Source: Thermoprotei archaeon (GTDB lineage: Archaea; Thermoproteota; Thermoprotei_A; Sulfolobales; Fervidicoccaceae). From it: 19,547 nt of DNA. The position numbers and the translations under genes were made by a program. The stretch covers positions 1 to 19,547 of the forward strand of contig JAEMPT010000081.1 of NCBI GenBank assembly GCA_022759165.1, read 5' to 3'. The notes beneath the pieces were generated by a model. It did no database searches. It was not told the DNA's origin and saw nothing but the letters and a program-made list of their open reading frames with translations. Shown here piece by piece: positions 7,130-15,359 of this stretch. Every line of letters starts with the position of its first letter. The first letter of the stretch is position 1.

Positions 7130-7885
7130 TTGAATTCAAACATTCCTGTATTGAAAGTTGAGAACTTGAAAAAAAGCTATTCTGGAAGGATAATTTTAGA
7201 TGGCGTCAACTTGGAAGTTGATAAAGGCGAGACGAAGGTCATTCTAGGTCCAAGCGGCGTTGGAAAAAGCACCTTATTGAGATGCATAAACATGCTAACT
7301 CTGCCAGATTCTGGGAAAATTTGGCTGGAGGGCGTTGAGCTCACTAATCCAAATACGGACATAAACAAGATGAGGCAGAAGATCGGTTTCGTATTCCAGG
7401 ACTTCAATCTATTTCACCACTTAACCGTCTTAAAGAACGTGACCATAGGGCTTACTAAGGTGAAGAAAATCCCCGAGGAAGAAGCAATCAAGATAGCTGC
7501 TTCGGCACTGGAAAAAGTACACATTCCGAATACATTATGGAACAAATATCCTGCTCAGATTTCAGGCGGGGAAAAGCAGAGGGTGGCGATAGCAAGAGCT
7601 TTAGCAATGAAGCCTTCGATAATGCTATACGATGAACCAACATCTGCCCTGGATCCGCAACTTGTCGGAGAGGTGCTCCAGGTAATCAAAGAGCTTTCCA
7701 CTGCCGGCATGACCAGCCTAATAGTCACACATGAGCTCCATTTCGCCCTTGAGGTCGCCAATGAACTTCTCTTCATCTACAACGGTAAGATAGTTGAACA
7801 GGGACCGCCGGAGGAGGTATTCGCTAACCCTAAACACGATATGGTGAAAAAATACATCGCATCTATCTATTCTAGGAAGGGGTGA
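7130..7885 (+). CDS. Amino-acid ABC importer ATP-binding protein (GlnQ/HisP type)
   Basis: Cytoplasmic ATPase that drives uptake. The 251-aa protein has Walker A GPSGVGKST near residues 38-46, a Q-loop in FVFQDFNLF, the signature ISGGEKQRVAIARAL, Walker B IMLYDEPTSALDP and the switch His in VTHEL. The C-terminus ends shortly after the EQGPPEEVFANP stretch typical of polar amino-acid ATPases, with no extra regulatory domain. The start is TTG at 7130, 2 nt after the permease 1 stop, with GGAGG at 7116-7120 in register with the anti-Shine-Dalgarno. The open frame continues upstream, but that part overlaps permease 1 in another frame and has no domain similarity. Confidence 0.93.
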   Translation: MNSNIPVLKVENLKKSYSGRIILDGVNLEVDKGETKVILGPSGVGKSTLLRCINMLTLPDSGKIWLEGVELTNPNTDINKMRQKIGFVFQDFNLFHHLTVLKNVTIGLTKVKKIPEEEAIKIAASALEKVHIPNTLWNKYPAQISGGEKQRVAIARALAMKPSIMLYDEPTSALDPQLVGEVLQVIKELSTAGMTSLIVTHELHFALEVANELLFIYNGKIVEQGPPEEVFANPKHDMVKKYIASIYSRKG

Positions 7886-7891
7886 AATGGA

Positions 7892-8554
7892 ACGACCTTC
7901 TGGCCCGATTTCCTGCATACTCTCGCCAAAGGGATATTGGTTACCCTGGAGATATTGGCGATATCTATGCCAATCAGCGTCCTTTTGGGTATAGCGCTGG
8001 GAACTGCTAGAGTCTACGGCAATGTAATCATTAGGGGAATAGCCTCGGCTATAGTTATAACCTTCAGGGGCTTCCCCGTCCTAGTTACTTTGCTCCTGAT
8101 ATTTTTTGGGCTGTCAGACTTCGGCATCTATGTGCCACCCTTCTGGACCGCCGTTATTGGCTTCATATTATGCTCGGGATCGTATCAATCGGAGTATGTG
8201 AGAGGCGCGATAAGGTCCATAGACATCGGGCAATCGCTTGCAGCAAGATCCATAGGCATGACGAAACTCCAAGAGGTACTTTATATAATTCTTCCCCAAG
8301 CTGTTCGGAGGGCATTTTTAGGCATAACGAATGAGCTGATCTATCTTGTCCAATACTCATCCCTCGCCTTCGTAGTGGGAGTACCTGAGATGTTTGCAGT
8401 AACTAAGACGTTTAACTCCCTATACTTTAGACCAGTGGAGACCTTCACCACACTTGCGGTCGTCTACCTAGTTATGATAAGCGTCCTCGTCGTATTCTTC
8501 AGGGGGATAGAGAGGAGACTCGCCATTCCGGGGATCGAATTAACCACAAAATAA
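7892..8554 (+). CDS. Amino-acid ABC importer permease 2, start codon unusual
   Basis: Second HisM/GlnP-type membrane subunit, with the coupling loop LAARSIGMTKLQEVLYIILP and five apparent membrane segments. The reading frame from 7886 on encodes TTFWPDFLHTLAKGILVTLEI, which fits the conserved family N-terminus (acidic/aromatic stretch, then KG..VTLE), yet no ATG, GTG or TTG lies in frame before TTG 7937. The ribosome site GGTG (7881-7884, overlapping the ATPase stop) is followed 7 nt later by in-frame ACG at 7892; coordinates here assume that start (220 aa). Alternatives: TTG 7937 (205 aa, truncating the conserved N-terminus), or an ATG at 7887 in the wrong frame that would be right if one A were missing from GAACG at 7890-7894. 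Confidence 0.82.
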   Translation, partial: TTFWPDFLHTLAKGILVTLEILAISMPISVLLGIALGTARVYGNVIIRGIASAIVITFRGFPVLVTLLLIFFGLSDFGIYVPPFWTAVIGFILCSGSYQSEYVRGAIRSIDIGQSLAARSIGMTKLQEVLYIILPQAVRRAFLGITNELIYLVQYSSLAFVVGVPEMFAVTKTFNSLYFRPVETFTTLAVVYLVMISVLVVFFRGIERRLAIPGIELTTK

Positions 8555-8570
8555 TCTTTTTTTTAAAAAC
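8555..8570. terminator. Bidirectional U-tract terminator between convergent genes
   Basis: Only 16 bases separate the stops of permease 2 (plus) and the FAD-linked dehydrogenase (minus). They contain T8 at 8557-8564 for rightward transcripts and A5 at 8565-8569, read as T5 by leftward transcripts. This is a compact archaeal terminator for both operons. Confidence 0.6.
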
Positions 8571-9944
8571 CTATGGAATGAACTTCTCCGGATTCATGAT
8601 ACCTCTCTCATCGATTGCTCTCTTAACTGCAATCATCAACCTCTTGAGACCATCATCCATGTATTTATCAGCATAAGGCTTTCTCGTATATCCTATCCCA
8701 TGCTCACCCGTGATGCTACCGCCTAGATAAACAGCAGCCTCGTATACTTCTTCCCTGACCTTTATGAGCTTCTCCCTATCCAGACTATCCATTAAAATGT
8801 CTGGGTGGAATGTTCCATCGCCTAGATGCGCTACAATCGGAAACTTTACCCCGTACTTTTCCTCGATTTTCTTCAAAGAATCAATGAACCTTATCGCTTC
8901 CCCTATTGGTACTGACACGTCTAAACCTTCGAACAGATTTTTCTCATATGCTGAATATATCTCGCTTCTTATCTTAAGGATCTCATCTTGTTCCTCCTTT
9001 CTTTCAGCCAGTATGGGTTCGCCAGATGCACCTTCGGATAAAATAGCTGATACCCCCTCGATCTCCGCATAGAGCATATCCTTATTCGGCTCGGATACTA
9101 CGACCATCAGAAAAGCCTCCCCCTCGCCGTATTTCCATCCTAATCCCAAGTACTCCGCAGTTCTCTTCATCGAACGAGAGTCAACTAGCTCTAGAGAGAG
9201 AGGGACATAGCCTGCCCATAGCATTTTCATTGCGGAGTCAACAGCCTTTTCAACGTTTCCGTAGGGTACTAGAATCGTCGCGGAGTGCATAGGCTTAGGG
9301 TAAAGCCTGAGGAAGGATCTCACGATTATTCCGAGAGATCCCTCGCTCCCGATGAATAGATGAAGGAAGTTCGATGCCATGTTGTTCTTTATAGTTTTAT
9401 TTCCAACATTAACCAATTCTCCGTTTGGCAGTACGACTTGCATGCCGAGAACAGAGCTTCTCATCGAGCCATGTCTTAGGGCTCTAGACCCTCCGGCATT
9501 GCATGCTATCAGACCGCCAATTTGGGCCCCCTCATCTCCTGGATGAGGAGGAAAATAAAGCCCAAATTTCTCTGACTCTTCGATGAGCCTTCCGAGGGTC
9601 ACTCCCGCTTCAGCATCAGCAACCATATTCTCTCTATCTATGCTCAATTTGTTTAGCCTCTCGAGGGATAATATGATACCTGGCTTCGTGGGAATCGCTC
9701 CTCCGGCAAGCCCAGTACCTCCACCTCTTGGAAATACGGCAACGCCTTCACTGTAGGCGAGCTTTACTATTTCAGAAACCTCCTCAACGGAACCGGGCTT
9801 TATCAATATTACCTCTCTAGCAGGTTTTGGTCTAACGTGAGGTTCAGTCTTATCGTAAAGGTAAGGCTCCAAAATCCTTGGGTCTGAAACTACGTATCCT
9901 TCACCAACTATCTTTTTTGCTTCTTCTGCAATTTTGTCCAACAT
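8571..9944 (-). CDS. FAD-linked 2-hydroxyacid dehydrogenase (GlcD / D-lactate dehydrogenase type)
   Basis: Oxidises a 2-hydroxyacid such as D-lactate, glycolate or a longer D-2-hydroxyacid to the 2-oxoacid, passing electrons to an unknown acceptor. The 457-aa protein has the vanillyl-alcohol-oxidase-type FAD domain: PRGGGTGLAGGAIP (about 74-87), the PHPGDEGAQIGGLIACNAGG segment (about 137-156) and GSEGSLGII near 199-207. It then has the C-terminal substrate domain with HLGDGTFHPDIL and GSITGEHGIGYTRK, carrying the conserved catalytic-site His residues. Its length is normal for the family. ATG at 9944 is preceded by GGTG at 9953-9950 and a TATA-like TTTAAATATAAAT around 9971-9983. It is transcribed divergently from the D-2-hydroxyacid dehydrogenase, suggesting linked use of hydroxyacids. 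No GlcE/GlcF-like iron-sulfur partner is present. Confidence 0.88.
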   Translation of the reverse strand: MLDKIAEEAKKIVGEGYVVSDPRILEPYLYDKTEPHVRPKPAREVILIKPGSVEEVSEIVKLAYSEGVAVFPRGGGTGLAGGAIPTKPGIILSLERLNKLSIDRENMVADAEAGVTLGRLIEESEKFGLYFPPHPGDEGAQIGGLIACNAGGSRALRHGSMRSSVLGMQVVLPNGELVNVGNKTIKNNMASNFLHLFIGSEGSLGIIVRSFLRLYPKPMHSATILVPYGNVEKAVDSAMKMLWAGYVPLSLELVDSRSMKRTAEYLGLGWKYGEGEAFLMVVVSEPNKDMLYAEIEGVSAILSEGASGEPILAERKEEQDEILKIRSEIYSAYEKNLFEGLDVSVPIGEAIRFIDSLKKIEEKYGVKFPIVAHLGDGTFHPDILMDSLDREKLIKVREEVYEAAVYLGGSITGEHGIGYTRKPYADKYMDDGLKRLMIAVKRAIDERGIMNPEKFIP

Positions 9945-10240
9945 ACTACCACCCCTTTACTATTGATCGATTTATATTTAAAAAACGAATGTTTTTAACG
10001 ATCGCTGAAAATCATAATGATTTGCGAAAAGCTATTCTTAGAAATTCCGTCCATTGCTTGGCGATTTTTCGCTTTATGATAAAATAAAAACATTATCAAT
10101 AATGGTTCGATAGATTTTTCGTTTATTTAGGTATAAGTTAAATCTTCGCATTCCATCGTATTACCTGCTATTAAAACTTCGAATTATCGCGTAGAACAAT
10201 TTTAAAAGAAGAAGAAAAACAGTTTAAAAAGGTGTGTCAA
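9945..10240. promoter_or_regulatory. Divergent promoter region of the two hydroxyacid dehydrogenase genes
   Basis: About 300 AT-rich bases without a gene. Leftward TATA-like sequence lies at 9971-9983. Rightward TTTTAAAAG at 10200-10208 gives a start near 10229, just ahead of GGTG at 10231-10234. Between them sits a perfect 15-bp palindrome (10009-10023) and a small GCGA/TCGC inverted repeat (10061-10072). A regulator bound here could control both genes. Confidence 0.5.
10009..10023. repeat. Perfect palindrome AAATCATAATGATTT, candidate operator
   Basis: AAATCAT and ATGATTT are exact reverse complements around a single central A. A 13-15-bp imperfect or perfect palindrome of this AT-rich kind is typical of archaeal Lrp/AsnC-family operators. 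It lies about 30 bp upstream of the leftward TATA-like box. Confidence 0.4.
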
Positions 10241-11245
10241 ATGAGAGTTGCGGTCGTTAGATATCCGAAGCTAGAATTGTTTGGCCTTTATACAGATAGC
10301 CAGAATAGGCTCAAAAATTTAGCTGAAACGGCCGAAATCTACGGTTCTAGCGATGAAAGGGAGCTTGCTGAACAGCTTAAAGGATTCGACATCGTGATAA
10401 CCGAGCCCATGATGCCTACTTTCGGTCGAACTTTCTTCGATTTCAATAATGACGTAAAACTGGTTTTCGTTCATGGAAGGGGATACGACAACGTTGACAT
10501 AGAAGCTGCTTCAGAGAAGGGTGTCATCGTTGCAAGGGTTCCAGGCTGGTGCGAAAACGAAGCTGTAGCTGAACATGCTCTTTCACTCATTATGGAGGGG
10601 GCAAAGAAGCTATGGAAAGCAAGAGGTTGGGTTTCTGAAGGGAAATGGGCTGAGGTCGGAGAGAGCGGAGGTTACTTCTTTTCCCCTAGCCTCAGGGAAA
10701 TGTCTATTGGGATAATAGGCTATGGATATATTGGTAGCAGGCTGGCTAAGATCTTGAAGCAAGGATTCGGAACGAAGGTTCTCGTATACGATCCTTATGT
10801 GCCGAGCAGTAAAATAGAGGAGGAAGGAAATATACCTTTCGAAGATCTTAAGGAACTGCTCGGGCAAAGCGATGCCATCTCAATTCACGCCGAGCTTACC
10901 AAGGAGACTTATCATATGATTGGGAGAAAAGAGATCGAGGCAATGAAAGACGGGGTAATAATCGTTAACACAGCGAGAGGCGCAATAATTGATACTGAGG
11001 CATTGATCGAGGGCCTCAGCATAGGAAAGATAAGTTTCGCTGGGCTGGACGTCGTTGAGGGGGAGCCGTTGGAAGGGGAACATCCTCTCTTAAAGTTCCC
11101 AAACGTCTTGATAACCCCCCACGTAGCTTACGCAACGAATGAAGCTATAAAATGCATGGATCATTCTACCGTAGATGCAATCGTTTCCTTCATGAATGGA
11201 AAGCCTGTATGGGAAACTGTTGAACTTAAAAAAAGAAGAAGATGA
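10241..11245 (+). CDS. D-isomer-specific 2-hydroxyacid dehydrogenase, NAD-dependent
   Basis: Reversible reduction of a 2-oxoacid to a D-2-hydroxyacid with NAD(P)H. The 334-aa protein has the flavodoxin-like substrate-binding lobe and an inserted Rossmann domain with GIIGYGYIGSRLAK, followed by LVYDPY, whose Asp suggests NAD rather than NADP. The catalytic triad is visible as Arg in NTARGAIID, Glu in VVEGEPL and His in TPHVAYA. The ATG at 10241 has GGTG 6 nt upstream; a GTG three codons earlier overlaps that ribosome site and was rejected. It is divergent from the FAD-linked dehydrogenase and followed by the acyl-CoA synthetase subunit. Phosphoglycerate dehydrogenase and glyoxylate reductase belong to the same family and cannot be excluded, but no ACT domain is present. 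Confidence 0.86.
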   Translation: MRVAVVRYPKLELFGLYTDSQNRLKNLAETAEIYGSSDERELAEQLKGFDIVITEPMMPTFGRTFFDFNNDVKLVFVHGRGYDNVDIEAASEKGVIVARVPGWCENEAVAEHALSLIMEGAKKLWKARGWVSEGKWAEVGESGGYFFSPSLREMSIGIIGYGYIGSRLAKILKQGFGTKVLVYDPYVPSSKIEEEGNIPFEDLKELLGQSDAISIHAELTKETYHMIGRKEIEAMKDGVIIVNTARGAIIDTEALIEGLSIGKISFAGLDVVEGEPLEGEHPLLKFPNVLITPHVAYATNEAIKCMDHSTVDAIVSFMNGKPVWETVELKKRRR

Positions 11246-11290
11246 AAAGCTTTTAGCTCAAGTTGAATCTAAATAATTAAAAATAGAAGA

Positions 11291-12619
11291 GTGGTCAGCT
11301 TGCACTTAATAGAAGCTCTAAGTAAAGCGGATTCGATAGCGATAGCTGGAGCTTCCCCTGTAGAAGGGAAAGTTGGTAACACGATTTTGAAAAATATCTT
11401 GACCTGGGGTTTTAAAGGGAGGATATACCCCATAAATCCAAAATACGATGTTGTTCTAGGGATCAAAGCTTACCGTTCCATCGAAGATCTGCCCCAAGCA
11501 CCAGACATTTTAGTGATCGCGACTCCAGGGAGCGAAATAGCTTCCCTGATAAATTCGGCTTCTAAATTTGGCACAAAATTGGCTGTAATAATTTCATCCA
11601 GCATGGAGGGAGACCAGAACGCTTTAAAGAGCTTAGCTAGAAGCAAAGGACCTAGAATCATAGGGCCGAACTCCGCTGGGATCTCTCTTAGCTCTTTCGA
11701 TCTCCACGCTAGCATTGAGATCCCTCCTACTAAGGGAAGAGTCGGGATCATAGCTCAAAGCGGAGCAGTGGGTGGAGCCCTGATCTCCTATCTGGCAGAT
11801 CTATCATCTGGAGCCTCCTTTTTCTTTAGCTTGGGCAATTCCCTCGACGTAGGAGTAGAGGAGGCCCTTGAGTATGCAGCCTACGACAGCTCAACTGAAA
11901 GCGTTGTAGCATATGTAGAATGGGTGAGAGAAGGGGGAAGATTTCTAAGCTCCCTGAAGCTACTGAGGGAAAGGGGAAAACCAATATGCATACTGAAAGG
12001 AGGGAGAGGGGAAACAAGCATAAAGGCAGCTAGTTCACACACGGGGGGAATCGCATCTGACTACTCTATCTTCAAGGCGGCGGTTAACCAAGCAGGAGGA
12101 TATTTAGCATCAGATATCGATGAGCTGGCGGAGGTATGCGAGGTGCTTAGAAGAATAAAGATAAGAGGGAAAGGTATCAGACCGCTGCTAGTGACCAATT
12201 CAGGTGGAGTGGGGGTAATCGCGGCATCATTTATGGACGAATTTGGAATAAAAATTGTCGAACCAAGTTTGATTGAGATTCTCCCCCAAAGATTCAGGAA
12301 AAAGGTGAAATTGGCCAACCCACTTGACCTAGGTGGAGACTCTTCAATAGATGACGCATTAGAGGTGCTCAGAAACGAGGAAATAAAAAAGGAGTTCGAT
12401 ATATCGGTTCTGATATATGTCCCCACAGCGGCCGAGGGACCTGAGAAGATAGGTAATGCGGTGAAAAACGCATCGAAGAGCTTCTCCCTTCCAACTATAG
12501 GTTTGTTCGCAGGAGCTGGAAGCAGAGAGGTCATGAAGCAAGTTTCTTCTCACATTCCCGTGGTCTCTTCCTCCTCGAACTTGGCAAGAGCTATACTAGC
12601 CTTGGAAAAATCCGCATAG
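11291..12619 (+). CDS. Acyl-CoA synthetase (ADP-forming, NDP-forming) alpha subunit
   Basis: Converts acyl-CoA, ADP and phosphate to acid, CoA and ATP, the main substrate-level ATP step of archaeal amino-acid fermentation. The 442-aa protein has the CoA-binding Rossmann domain (SIAIAGASPVEGKVGNTIL, about 15-33), the first ligase domain (GIIAQSGAVGGAL) and the phosphorylated His loop ASSHTGG with His250. A second succinyl-CoA-synthetase-like domain follows, with TNSGGVGVIAA. Length matches stand-alone alpha subunits, and there is no ATP-grasp (beta) domain. The beta gene is not adjacent, as happens in several archaea. GTG at 11291 is used; TTG at 11300 is an alternative, and neither has a strong ribosome site. 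The iorAB genes downstream suggest aryl- or branched-chain acyl-CoA as substrate (inference). Confidence 0.9.
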   Translation: MVSLHLIEALSKADSIAIAGASPVEGKVGNTILKNILTWGFKGRIYPINPKYDVVLGIKAYRSIEDLPQAPDILVIATPGSEIASLINSASKFGTKLAVIISSSMEGDQNALKSLARSKGPRIIGPNSAGISLSSFDLHASIEIPPTKGRVGIIAQSGAVGGALISYLADLSSGASFFFSLGNSLDVGVEEALEYAAYDSSTESVVAYVEWVREGGRFLSSLKLLRERGKPICILKGGRGETSIKAASSHTGGIASDYSIFKAAVNQAGGYLASDIDELAEVCEVLRRIKIRGKGIRPLLVTNSGGVGVIAASFMDEFGIKIVEPSLIEILPQRFRKKVKLANPLDLGGDSSIDDALEVLRNEEIKKEFDISVLIYVPTAAEGPEKIGNAVKNASKSFSLPTIGLFAGAGSREVMKQVSSHIPVVSSSSNLARAILALEKSA

Positions 12620-12773
12620 CTATCACTAATTTTTCAATACCAAAAGTTTTCTGTTCAATGAGCGTCGAATTTCCTCATCATCGCGAGCGAAAAGTTAAGG
12701 ACCATGTTTGGAAGCGCATGTAACACTTGAAGGAAACAGTATTTTTTATATTGATAAAGTTATTTATAAGTAA

Positions 12774-12806
12774 AGCGAAAAAATAATTGTTTCGCTGGCC
12801 TTTTTT
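12774..12806 (+). promoter_or_regulatory. Hairpin followed by T-run between the synthetase gene and iorA
   Basis: AGCGAAA (12774-12780) and TTTCGCT (12790-12796) form a perfect 7-bp stem with a 9-nt loop, followed after four bases by T6 (12801-12806). It may end transcripts coming from the synthetase gene or act in the iorA leader. A TATA-like TTTATATA at 12823-12830 follows, and another, TTTATAAG, is at 12763-12770. The rest of 12620-12843 holds no gene. Confidence 0.4.
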
Positions 12807-12843
12807 CAAGCTTTAACCTTGCTTTATATAGGCGGTGATACGT

Positions 12844-14685
12844 TTGGAACTCAATCCTTTGAAAATGTCTAAGGGAATCAGGGTAGCTCTTATGGGAAAT
12901 GAGGCCATCGCGAGAGGAGCATTGGAGGCTGGAGTGGCATTGGCCGTAGGCTATCCTGGGACTCCATCTAGTGAGGTAATAGAGACCCTACAGAGATATG
13001 GTTCGGAGATATATGCGGAGTGGGCGGTGAACGAAAAGGTCGCATTAGAAATTGGAATTGGCGCCTCAATAGGGGGGGCGAGGAGCCTAGTGACTATGAA
13101 AGGGCCCGGTCTCAACATAGCTTCTGATCCGCTTTTATCAGCTGCTTATTCTGGAGTAGATGGCGGATTGCTTATACTCGTCGCCGACGATCCGGGGCCA
13201 ATAACAACTCAGACGGAGCAGGACAGCAGATGGTATGGGCCTCTGGCAAAGCTACCCATCATCTCTCCCTCCAACTCTCAGGAGGCCAAGGACTTCACTG
13301 TTAAAGGTATCGAGCTAAGCGAGCGCCTCCAGCTACCCATTATACTGAGGACAACGACCAGGGTCAATCATTCCATCGGAGAAGTAATCCTAGGGGATCG
13401 AAAGATCCCGAAGAGATATCAAAAATTCGAGAAAAATCCCGAGAGGTTCGTCAGGGCTGGGATGAGTTGGAACTTTGAAAGGCACAAATGGCTGGATTCC
13501 AGGCTAAAAGAGACGGAGAAGATCAGCGAGGACCTCTTTCTCAATTCCCTCGAGGGGGATGGGAGAAAATGCATCGTAACCGAAGGGATAGGATACCAAT
13601 ATGTCAAGGAGTCAGTTTCCATGGAAAATCGGGATATCAGGATCATCAAACTGGGATTGGTTTTTCCTCCTCCGCTGAACTTTCTAGCTCGCTCTCTTGA
13701 AGGATGCAACGAAGTCTTAGTAGTAGAAGAGCTCGACCCCTTCCTTGAGCTCACGATCAGGTCTTACGCTAAGGAGCTCAACTTATTGAACGTGAAAATC
13801 AAGGGGAAAATTGATGGATTTCTCCCGCTCGAAGGCGAGCTCTCACCTGAAATAGTGAGATCCTTCATATTCGGAAAAAAAGAGGAAGATGTAATGAAAA
13901 CGGAGCTTCACGTGCCATCTCGACCACCTCCTCTTTGCCCAGGATGCCCGCATAGGAATAGCTACCTAGCGATCCTCACGGGTATTTCAAAGGCTGGGTT
14001 CAAAAGAAAAGATGTGCCGATCTTCGGAGACATAGGCTGCTACGCCCTAAGCGTCTATCCACCTCTCTCCGCCATATGGACTGAGCACAGCATGGGAGCG
14101 AGCATATCCATGGCTATAGGAATGAAGCTGTCCGGTTTCGATAAACCGGTAATAGCTACTATAGGAGATTCCACCTTTTTCCACACGGGCATACCTCCAT
14201 TGATAGAGGCAGTGAACAAAAGGGTGGATATGCTCGTCGTCATTTTGGACAATAGCGTTATAGCAATGACGGGCCATCAAGCTACTCCTTCTTGGTCTGA
14301 AACAGAGACTGGGAGGAAGACGAAAGAGATTAAGATAGAAGACGTGGTCAGGGGAATTGGAGTGGATGAGCTGAGGATTATCGACCCATACAACTTGGAT
14401 GAGATGGCATCTGCTGTAGCGGAGCTATTGAAGAAAAAAGGAGTAAACGTTTTGATAGCTAGAGCCCCCTGTGCTATCTACGAGCAGAGAAGGAAGGGAA
14501 GGCCCGGATATTATACGGTCAAGGAAGATTTATGCACCGGATGCCTCGCATGCATAAGGGCAACAGGCTGCCCCGCACTCTATGTAACTGAGAACGGAAA
14601 GGTCAGAATAATAGAGGACGACTGCTATGGTTGCGGATTGTGCGCGAAATATTGCCCGACGGACGCCATAGTTAGGGGTGATTAA
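12844..14685 (+). CDS. iorA: Indolepyruvate ferredoxin oxidoreductase alpha subunit
   Basis: Catalytic subunit that oxidatively decarboxylates aryl-pyruvates from aromatic amino acids to aryl-acetyl-CoA, reducing ferredoxin. The 613-aa protein starts with the pyrimidine-binding domain (LMGNEAIARGALEAGV, GYPGTPSSEV, Glu in EWAVNEKVALE). Near the middle it has CPGCPHRNSY and the TPP/Mg domain (FGDIGCYALS, GDSTFFHTGIPP, ILDNSVIAMTGHQ). It ends with two [4Fe-4S] motifs, CX2CX2CX5CP and CX2CX2CX3CP. Length is normal. The TTG at 12844 is favoured because GGTG (12834-12837) lies 6 nt upstream. GTG at 12835 overlaps that site, and ATG at 12865 would be the start if the TATA-like box at 12823-12830 is used. 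Its stop is 1 nt from iorB. Confidence 0.95.
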   Translation: MELNPLKMSKGIRVALMGNEAIARGALEAGVALAVGYPGTPSSEVIETLQRYGSEIYAEWAVNEKVALEIGIGASIGGARSLVTMKGPGLNIASDPLLSAAYSGVDGGLLILVADDPGPITTQTEQDSRWYGPLAKLPIISPSNSQEAKDFTVKGIELSERLQLPIILRTTTRVNHSIGEVILGDRKIPKRYQKFEKNPERFVRAGMSWNFERHKWLDSRLKETEKISEDLFLNSLEGDGRKCIVTEGIGYQYVKESVSMENRDIRIIKLGLVFPPPLNFLARSLEGCNEVLVVEELDPFLELTIRSYAKELNLLNVKIKGKIDGFLPLEGELSPEIVRSFIFGKKEEDVMKTELHVPSRPPPLCPGCPHRNSYLAILTGISKAGFKRKDVPIFGDIGCYALSVYPPLSAIWTEHSMGASISMAIGMKLSGFDKPVIATIGDSTFFHTGIPPLIEAVNKRVDMLVVILDNSVIAMTGHQATPSWSETETGRKTKEIKIEDVVRGIGVDELRIIDPYNLDEMASAVAELLKKKGVNVLIARAPCAIYEQRRKGRPGYYTVKEDLCTGCLACIRATGCPALYVTENGKVRIIEDDCYGCGLCAKYCPTDAIVRGD

Positions 14686-14686
14686 A

Positions 14687-15310
14687 ATGGGGAATAGGAT
14701 CAACATACTCATATCTTCAGTTGGGGGGCAAGGAGGTCTTTCGCTCTCTAGGATGATTGCGGTGGCCTCGGGAATCTCCGGATATAGTGTAGCTACGGGA
14801 GAAACGCTCGGGATGGCGCAGAGGTTTGGGAGCGTTAAGAGCTTCGTCAGAATAGGATTAGGAGAGAAAGTATATTCTCCGGTATTTTCACTTAGAGAAG
14901 CTGACTATCTACTTTGCCTAGAGCTTATCGAGTGCACGAGGAACCTTGGATACCTTAGGGAAAACGGTAGGACCATTGCATCGCTCGAGGTCAAACCACC
15001 TATCTCCATGTCGCTCGAGGCTTCTAAGTCAAAACCTAACTATTCGCAATACATTGAAACTCTCAAGTCTTTCGCATCGAATGAAATCATATTCATAGAC
15101 CCCGATGAGGTCAGAAGAGCCGCTGGCACTATAAAAGCCGTCAATGCCGCGATCCTCGGTGCATTCGTATCGATCTCTAACCTATTCGAGGACAAAGTCA
15201 TCTTAGAATCTATGAGGGAAGTGCTTGGGAGCGAGAAAGCGATAGAATCCTCGAGGAAAGCATATGAGTTGGGGAAGTCTTTAGCAAAAAATAAGCAGTC
15301 TCTGGCATAA
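14687..15310 (+). CDS. iorB: Indolepyruvate ferredoxin oxidoreductase beta subunit
   Basis: Gamma-type (pyruvate/ketoisovalerate oxidoreductase catalytic) domain that partners IorA in the cytoplasmic IOR complex. The 207-aa protein begins NILISSVGGQGGLSLSRMIA, the CoA/thiamine-side glycine motif of the family, then ATGETLGMAQRFGSVKSFVRIG, followed by the usual LLCLELIE and an Asp-rich FIDPDEV segment. ATG 14687 has GGTG (14677-14680) 6 nt upstream, lying inside the end of iorA; the earlier GTG at 14678 is part of that site. The two subunits are translated from one transcript. Length is typical of archaeal IorB. Confidence 0.93.
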   Translation: MGNRINILISSVGGQGGLSLSRMIAVASGISGYSVATGETLGMAQRFGSVKSFVRIGLGEKVYSPVFSLREADYLLCLELIECTRNLGYLRENGRTIASLEVKPPISMSLEASKSKPNYSQYIETLKSFASNEIIFIDPDEVRRAAGTIKAVNAAILGAFVSISNLFEDKVILESMREVLGSEKAIESSRKAYELGKSLAKNKQSLA

Positions 15311-15359
15311 ACGAGCTATATGCGAAGACCGCCTGAAAACTAATGAGGAACAAGAAGCT

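Noticed and set aside
12061..12534. Long antisense open frame inside the acyl-CoA synthetase gene
   Set aside because: It mirrors a strongly supported coding frame, has no ribosome site and shows low-complexity Ser/Pro composition typical of antisense shadows.
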